Made by a program: the position numbers and the translations under genes | In this document: positions 58,641 through 64,000 of the stretch, in pieces | How the letters are laid out: each line of letters begins with the position of its first letter | Numbering within the stretch: position 1 is the stretch's first letter | Assembly: GCF_945859685.1 (NCBI RefSeq) | Contig: NC_079148.1 | Span: forward strand, 50,044,421-50,108,420 | From: Eupeodes corollae | Taxonomy: Eukaryota; Arthropoda; Insecta; Diptera; Syrphidae | Length of the DNA stretch: 64,000 nt | Direction: 5' to 3' | Notes under the pieces: model-generated | Databases searched by the model: none | Seen by the model: only the letters and a program-made list of their open reading frames with translations | What the model was told of the DNA's origin: nothing

Positions 58641-60889
58641 ACCATAGAAAATTCATTGGTTTCGATGCATTTTTAGTTTAAGGACAAAATTGCACCTCAG
58701 TAGAAATCCAACTTATTTCGTTTAGAGATAAATCTTCAAATGAAGAATTACCCAAATGGTTCATTTTCTTCCCAGTATAGTTTTAATATTTAATAAATAA
58801 ATTAAATAAAAAGGAAGATATGAAGACGAATAACCAAATAATTAATATTTTTCATATATTTTATATTCAAATTTTAGCTCAAATATCTCAGTATTTAAAA
58901 AGCTATTAAATTATTTTTTATTTATACTTAACTTAGTCCTAGTTCTTATTTGACAATAAATGGGTCATACTCTCCAATTACTAATAAATTTAATTTATAA
59001 CTTATAGGACTTTGATAAATCTAACAAATCAGAATTGTATATCTATATTATTTTTTTTCAAAAATCTTTTGAACCTATCGAATTATTTGGTTAAAAGTCT
59101 TGGTGGATCAGGTTTAAGTCCCTGCTACTATTATTTTCAAACAAATAGTGAAGTAGATATCTTTTTGCATAATAAAATAGGAAGGTGTTCATTAATTAAT
59201 CGCTATTTACTCCTTTATTCAAAAAACTCCTACCTATAGGTAGGTAAAGCTGAAATATACACAGTTTTAGAACATTAGATATTCATAGCAACTCTCGAAA
59301 ACCTTTTATCCAAATCTGAACTGATGTACTTTATTGAGATGTACTCGAGCATATTAGTGTGGAGTATCTATGTGCTCTGTGTGACATTTTGTATGCACAA
59401 TTCACGATATCCGGGTCTTTTCCGTTTTTTGTCCAAATTCCAACCCCCATCGTGCCCTGCCCATGTTTCAATTTATTTGCAGTATTAACGGACTACACAG
59501 GCATATCGAAAAATCCGTTTTTTTTTTTTGTTCTACTTTTGTTTTTTGCATCCATCCCTAACCAAGCAACCAACATTTCAGCTCCTTTTTCTAGAGTGCC
59601 AGAGGACACTTTAGTCTTTCATACATTCTATTTTTTTTTTGTTCGTATTAAAACAAAAACCAAGAGATCGTCAACTTGTAACCTGTGTATACGTTCCCAA
59701 TGTGTGGTGTACCCGCACTCAAACTTATATGGTCAGGATACTAACAACTATTATCTGACTGCATGATAAACGGCTATGCAAGGACAAAGTCCACACATAG
59801 AATGCTACAAATACTTTAGCTATAGCTAGCTTAGTAAAAAACTAGAAGCACATAGAAACAAAAAAAAAAACAAACACTGAGTGCACATCAGTTTCCAGAA
59901 TCCGCCTTCACAAAGCTGGTCTAGGTTTAAGGGCAAAGCCGAAAAGGACATGTCGTTATGAATGCATGCCTACATTTTTATTGATGGTGTCGAAGCATGC
60001 ATGTACCTAGTTCCGTTGCTGTCCTGGTCCTGTGTTGGTCCTGTGCATATATATAGGGAGAAAGAACATCACAGAATCAGAATTGTGAGCTATAGTATGA
60101 GACTTTGGCCAGCAGCATCATAGCACATAGCGTTGGACTTTCGCCCCAACGCTTTTAATCCGAATTGTTTGATTTTGCAAGGTTTATATCAGCTTTTTGT
60201 TTACGTTCAAACAAAAAGTATCACCAAGGGCCAACCGACCAACCGGACCTAATAAAAAATTTAAAAAATAGAAGACTAAACACAACAAGGAAAAAAACTA
60301 TTTCAAGGAAGAGACTTGAATTTTTTCTATGCATAACATCAGCTACCGGAATTTAGTTGGCTGTTTTCGTTTTTAAGTTTTCGTTTTTCTATTAGGTATA
60401 CAAGGAGGATATATTGTTTATTTTTCTGTTTTTCTGTGAACTCGTACCTATACTGTGAATTGAAGTTTTAGCCACTATACAAGATGTTTTATTGGCCAGC
60501 TATACTGTGAAACCCATCACATCAGGGTTGTCGAGAAATAGTTACTCATATCGGGGATTAACAAATGTTCAAGTCGTACAGACGTGTTAATTTGTCTCTT
60601 TGAGCATAAAGTCCTGTCGTTTGTTGTTTTTCCAAAGGACTTGAAATGATGTATAATTCAAGTGGACAGAAGCTTGAAACCTTAAAATGGCTAGAAGTGG
60701 AACTAAGTCAAAGTCATAATAATCATAATTTTGATGCAGATACAAGTTACCTGTTTTTATTTTTAAGGACACAAAATGCCAAATAGTGATAGAAATAAGA
60801 TCAATGTGGTATGAAAAATGTAAATTTGCCTGTCAATATGTAACAATTACGAACATCCCAAGGACAAAATTCACGATTAAAAGCCTATT
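58641..60889. other. Unique noncoding DNA, no gene identified
   Basis: AT-rich left half, more balanced right half (59340-60400) with long T and A runs. The 135-residue frame at 59359-59766 is Phe-rich from those T runs and has no domain. Confidence 0.55.
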
Positions 60890-61735
60890 TGAAAAAATGA
60901 AGTGTCTTATCGAAAATGCATGCTTTTGGTATTGACGAATCTCTTCTTCGTTAGATTAGAAATTTTCTTTCGAACAGTTCAATACATGTTGCTTTGGATG
61001 GATTCAAGTCTGAACCCCATAAAATAAATGCTGGTATGCCCCAGGGCTCCGTTTTGTCTCCGACCATATTCCTCATTTTTTATAAATGATCTCCTGTCTG
61101 CTACTTCTAATCCAATACATTGTTTCGCTGACGATAGCACTCTTAGCTTTTCATATTCGTTTCCAGACTTACAACCCTCCTCTTCGGATGTGGAATTGCA
61201 ACGGCAAAATACGAAAAGCTCATTAAATTCTAACGAAACTGAAAATCTTGACATCCTCGGAATGTGAATTAGCAACAATCACATACGCGATGTCTCCGAA
61301 AATGCCGCAAGATGTCTAGGTTTTTTAGAAGATACAAGAAATCTGGCTACAATCTACAAAACCTATATACGTCCGAAACGTGAATATAACTTTCATTTCT
61401 GCGCTGATACTCCAGTAACTTATTTAAGCCTCTTGGACAATATGCAAAGAAAATCTTTTGAAATGATTGGTGACATTAACATTCCTCCCTTTAGTTTACC
61501 CTTGAGAACAACTTCGGCCGTACTATGAAGTACAGGTATTAATGTTGTGGCCTCACTACGCGACTGTGGAATGCCTTGCCACGCTCTTTCCCTATCTTTG
61601 CAATGTTCAGGAATTCAAAATCAATGTACACCAGCACCTCCTATCTAACCCTTCCTTTCTTCCGAATACTTACACTGTTTGTTTGGCATATCAAAGGTAT
61701 ACACAACCTTTTTAGTGTTTGCTAATCATAAAAAA
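60890..61735 (+). mobile_element. Jockey/CR1-like LINE, copy 6, degenerate
   Basis: Picks up at KMHAFGIDESLLR (about 60915-60955) and LSNSSIHVALDGFKSEPHKI, then motif B INAGMPQGSVLSPT (about 61025-61065) and FINDLLSATSNPIHCFADDS (61083-61141) with the catalytic FADD. A deletion removes about 30 residues before NETENLDILGM. It continues with HIRDVSENAARCLGF, YIRPKREYNFHF, LLDNMQRKSFEMIGDI and C-terminal debris, to a 3' end with a short A-run near 61728. Plus strand. Confidence 0.86.
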
Positions 61736-62440
61736 ATGCTTGTAAACCGAACGTTACGGCGGTACAGTAAATTGGCGTTCATGATCGTGCGATTTATTGC
61801 TGCTTGACTTTTTTCTATTAGAAATTATTTGTGCTTTATGCCATTTCAAAGCTCCTTTAAAAAAATAAGTAGCTAGTTTCCGCTATCCCATACTCCAATT
61901 TTCCCAGAATTCATTGAATGCGTATGGCTGAAGTTTAAGGCGTGTTCCAATAGTTTTTGAATAGTTGGAATAACATCAATCGTTCATTGTTCGCCACCAA
62001 AAAAATGTCCATAGAGGACAATTAACAGTTTTGAAATTAGGGATTTTGTAGCAGAAAATCTTGACTGTGACCTAAGGTGACATCATGCATGAACCAGATT
62101 TGGGCATAATTCATGTCTTCAATTTTAGCTTAAGGAACTTCGGTTATCTATCATATCTCTAATGTCCACCGTTTACATATGTAAATTGTAGTATTCAATT
62201 TCATCATTTTTGGAGGATAAGGAATCGTTTCTCGATGCATCCAAATTTTTCTTACAAAATTCTGTATGATCAAATTCCATACCAAACACATTTTATATTT
62301 TGTGTGTATTTAAGCTTCTTAGAAAAAGAAGTTGGATATTACATCGAGGTGTAGCGTTGACCGAAAACGCTTTTAATCCAAATTCGTTTTCAACTCAAAT
62401 AATGATTTCCGTCCTTATGAGCTTTTCATTATTCAACTTC
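61736..62440. mobile_element. Decayed mariner/Tc1-like transposase pieces in both orientations
   Basis: Plus strand 61750-61850: YGGTVNWRS.SCDLLLLDFF resembles the GPVNWPPRSCDLTPLDYFLW block with the third catalytic Asp. Minus strand about 62135-62060: NYAQIWFMHDVTLGHSQDFL resembles the MWF.HDGA..H block with the second Asp of a Tc1/mariner-type transposase. The two orientations imply a rearrangement or two insertions. No open frame survives. Confidence 0.5.
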
Positions 62441-64000
62441 TAACTGATTTACTTAAAAGATTCAAGTATTAAACACGAATTTAATAAATTAGTAGCGTTC
62501 TAAAACACTTTCCGTCGTCTAAACAATTGCGATTGGTAACTCTAGACAAAAGATGCACTTCATGTATATGTCAATTATTCTCGTCTTTTTTTTTGTCCAA
62601 TTTAAAAAAGCTCTTCAAACTCGCTTCGCCACCACACCCGCACTACACTGCAACCGTTCTAACACGTTGCAACAACTTCACGAGTGCCACCAATTTTTGT
62701 GAAATGTGTTGAAGAGAATCGTTTCGAGATTGTTTGCGAGTAGTTTATCAAATTTCTGGCTTAGTTGTGTGCCTCCGGTTTCAATCCTAACGCCAAAAGA
62801 AATAACAACAACACCAAAAAAAGAACTAAACCCCCAATACAGAGCGTTGCCTGATCCTGTGATTGTACCAATTTTCATTTGATCCTTTTTTGCCCACTAT
62901 CAACGCCGCCACCCGTGTGGAATTGAATGATGTGTGCAGCAATTGCTACTATATTTTGCATCGTATATAGCCTCAGATATACAACAGCATATACTATAGG
63001 AACCCATCACCTATGCGCTATGCACTATGCCAATGCCATAGTGTATGGCTATAAACTCAATATGCAGCACGCAAAGAGGTAACTGAATTTTGGTGTTCTT
63101 GTGTAAGTTTTATTTTTGTTTTGTATTTGAAAGAAAAAAACTTAAAATCCTGGTTCTGGTATTGGGTGCGCATATATGAGATTTGTTTTGTTGGCATTTC
63201 TTCCTGGACCTCAACCTATTCCTACTATATTCGTCCTTGTCCTCGGCGTCGTCCTCGTTTTCGCAGAGTGTCCCATCACCGCAGGATATTCGTTCCCAAA
63301 AACTATATGAAACTCAATTGAAAATTGTTTGTTGTTTGCCAGAGGATTTTTTGGTATTCGGTTTCGCTAGTGGACTCCGGATACTACACACCTCTAGTTC
63401 ATAGTTATATGGGGATGATGTGGATGCAGATATTGAGGACAGGGTCAAAAGGTGGCTAAAATGCATTATTTCACTGTGTGTACTCACCATACACAACACA
63501 TATAGTGTGTACCACATCATCACCACCGAAACTCATGACGACTTTGGTTGAATCCGATTTTCACTTATTGGATTTTGTTTTCCCTGCAAATATACCGAAA
63601 GGATTCTTCTGAAACCATATATCCATGACAAAGGGTATTGGTAGATGGGTAAGGGTCCAGCCTGTTCGAACTGACAATACGAATTCCGATATGCCAGGAG
63701 ATTGTTTTACAAGAAAAATAACAACAACAACTAAAAAAACACACAAGGATATTCGTCAAACAGAATGCAATCAATTTTGCATATTCCTTCAAGCATATAA
63801 AGGTACTTACATAATATAAGGATAACAAAGCTGATTTTTCAATAATAATAATAATTTAAATTAATTTGCAATCGAAATCCAAGAAACAACGACGAACGCA
63901 CTTATATCAAAGAGAAAATTGTATTTTATTTATAAATCTTCGTCCTTGAAGTTCGTATAGCGTAATGTCATAAATCAAAAGGATATTATGACGATGTGTA
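62441..64000. other. Unique noncoding DNA to the window end
   Basis: No gene supported. A short hairpin CACTATG/CATAGTG lies at about 63022-63042, and an (AAT)n run at 63841-63855. Small frames at 63121-63404 come from CTCGTC-rich triplets. Confidence 0.55.

Noticed and set aside
59359..59766. 135-codon plus-strand frame
   Set aside because: Phe-rich because of long T runs; no domain, no splice or promoter evidence.

Overview
The window looks like gene-poor euchromatin from an insect, most likely a higher fly (Diptera, Brachycera). The evidence is the transposon mix: several mariner transposases, an RTE-like LINE with a TAAG tail, a LOA-like LINE, a Jockey/CR1-like LINE, a Helitron, and a tRNA-derived SINE. 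Between them lies AT-rich unique DNA with fly-style TATG/TACA microsatellites. I found no host protein gene that I can defend. All clear coding similarity belongs to broken mobile elements, and by hand tally these plus repeats fill about two fifths of the window. The rest is probably intergenic or intronic.

Layout. 1-5070: a degenerate LINE, a repeat fragment, an internally deleted mariner and a 5'-truncated RTE-like LINE. 5070-8880: unique DNA with microsatellites and one weak reading frame. 8884-11815: a full copy of an unclassified repeat family built of ~174-bp units ('R174', my name), a decayed mariner and a SINE. 14883-18350: a SINE tail, an inverted R174 copy and a Jockey/CR1-like LINE. 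18351-24729: mostly unique, with one small LINE piece. 24730-28075: a mariner remnant, then one LINE nested inside another. 28076-36999: mostly unique, with one SINE. 37000-38855: the longest R174 copy, with seven units. 42050-45475: a nest of R174 piece, Helitron pieces, mariner and a hammerhead-bearing palindrome. 49215-52790: a LINE split by a MITE, and a second RTE-like copy in inverse orientation. 54955-57720: R174 pieces and a LOA-like LINE. 58385-62440: two more LINE pieces and mariner debris. The remainder is unique DNA.

The most interesting object is at 44697-45183. It is a 487-bp insert in a mariner transposase, bounded by a 15-bp target duplication with one mismatch, with an oligo-A end on the minus strand and two ~178-bp arms in inverted order. 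Each arm carries a type III hammerhead ribozyme. The minus-strand copy has every core base and a GUC cleavage site, and its two loops share a perfect 9-nt complement. The plus-strand copy keeps the rest of the catalytic core but has lost the catalytic G before AAA. Features, insertion site and pairing were read directly. The link to Penelope-like or retrozyme-like elements is inference.
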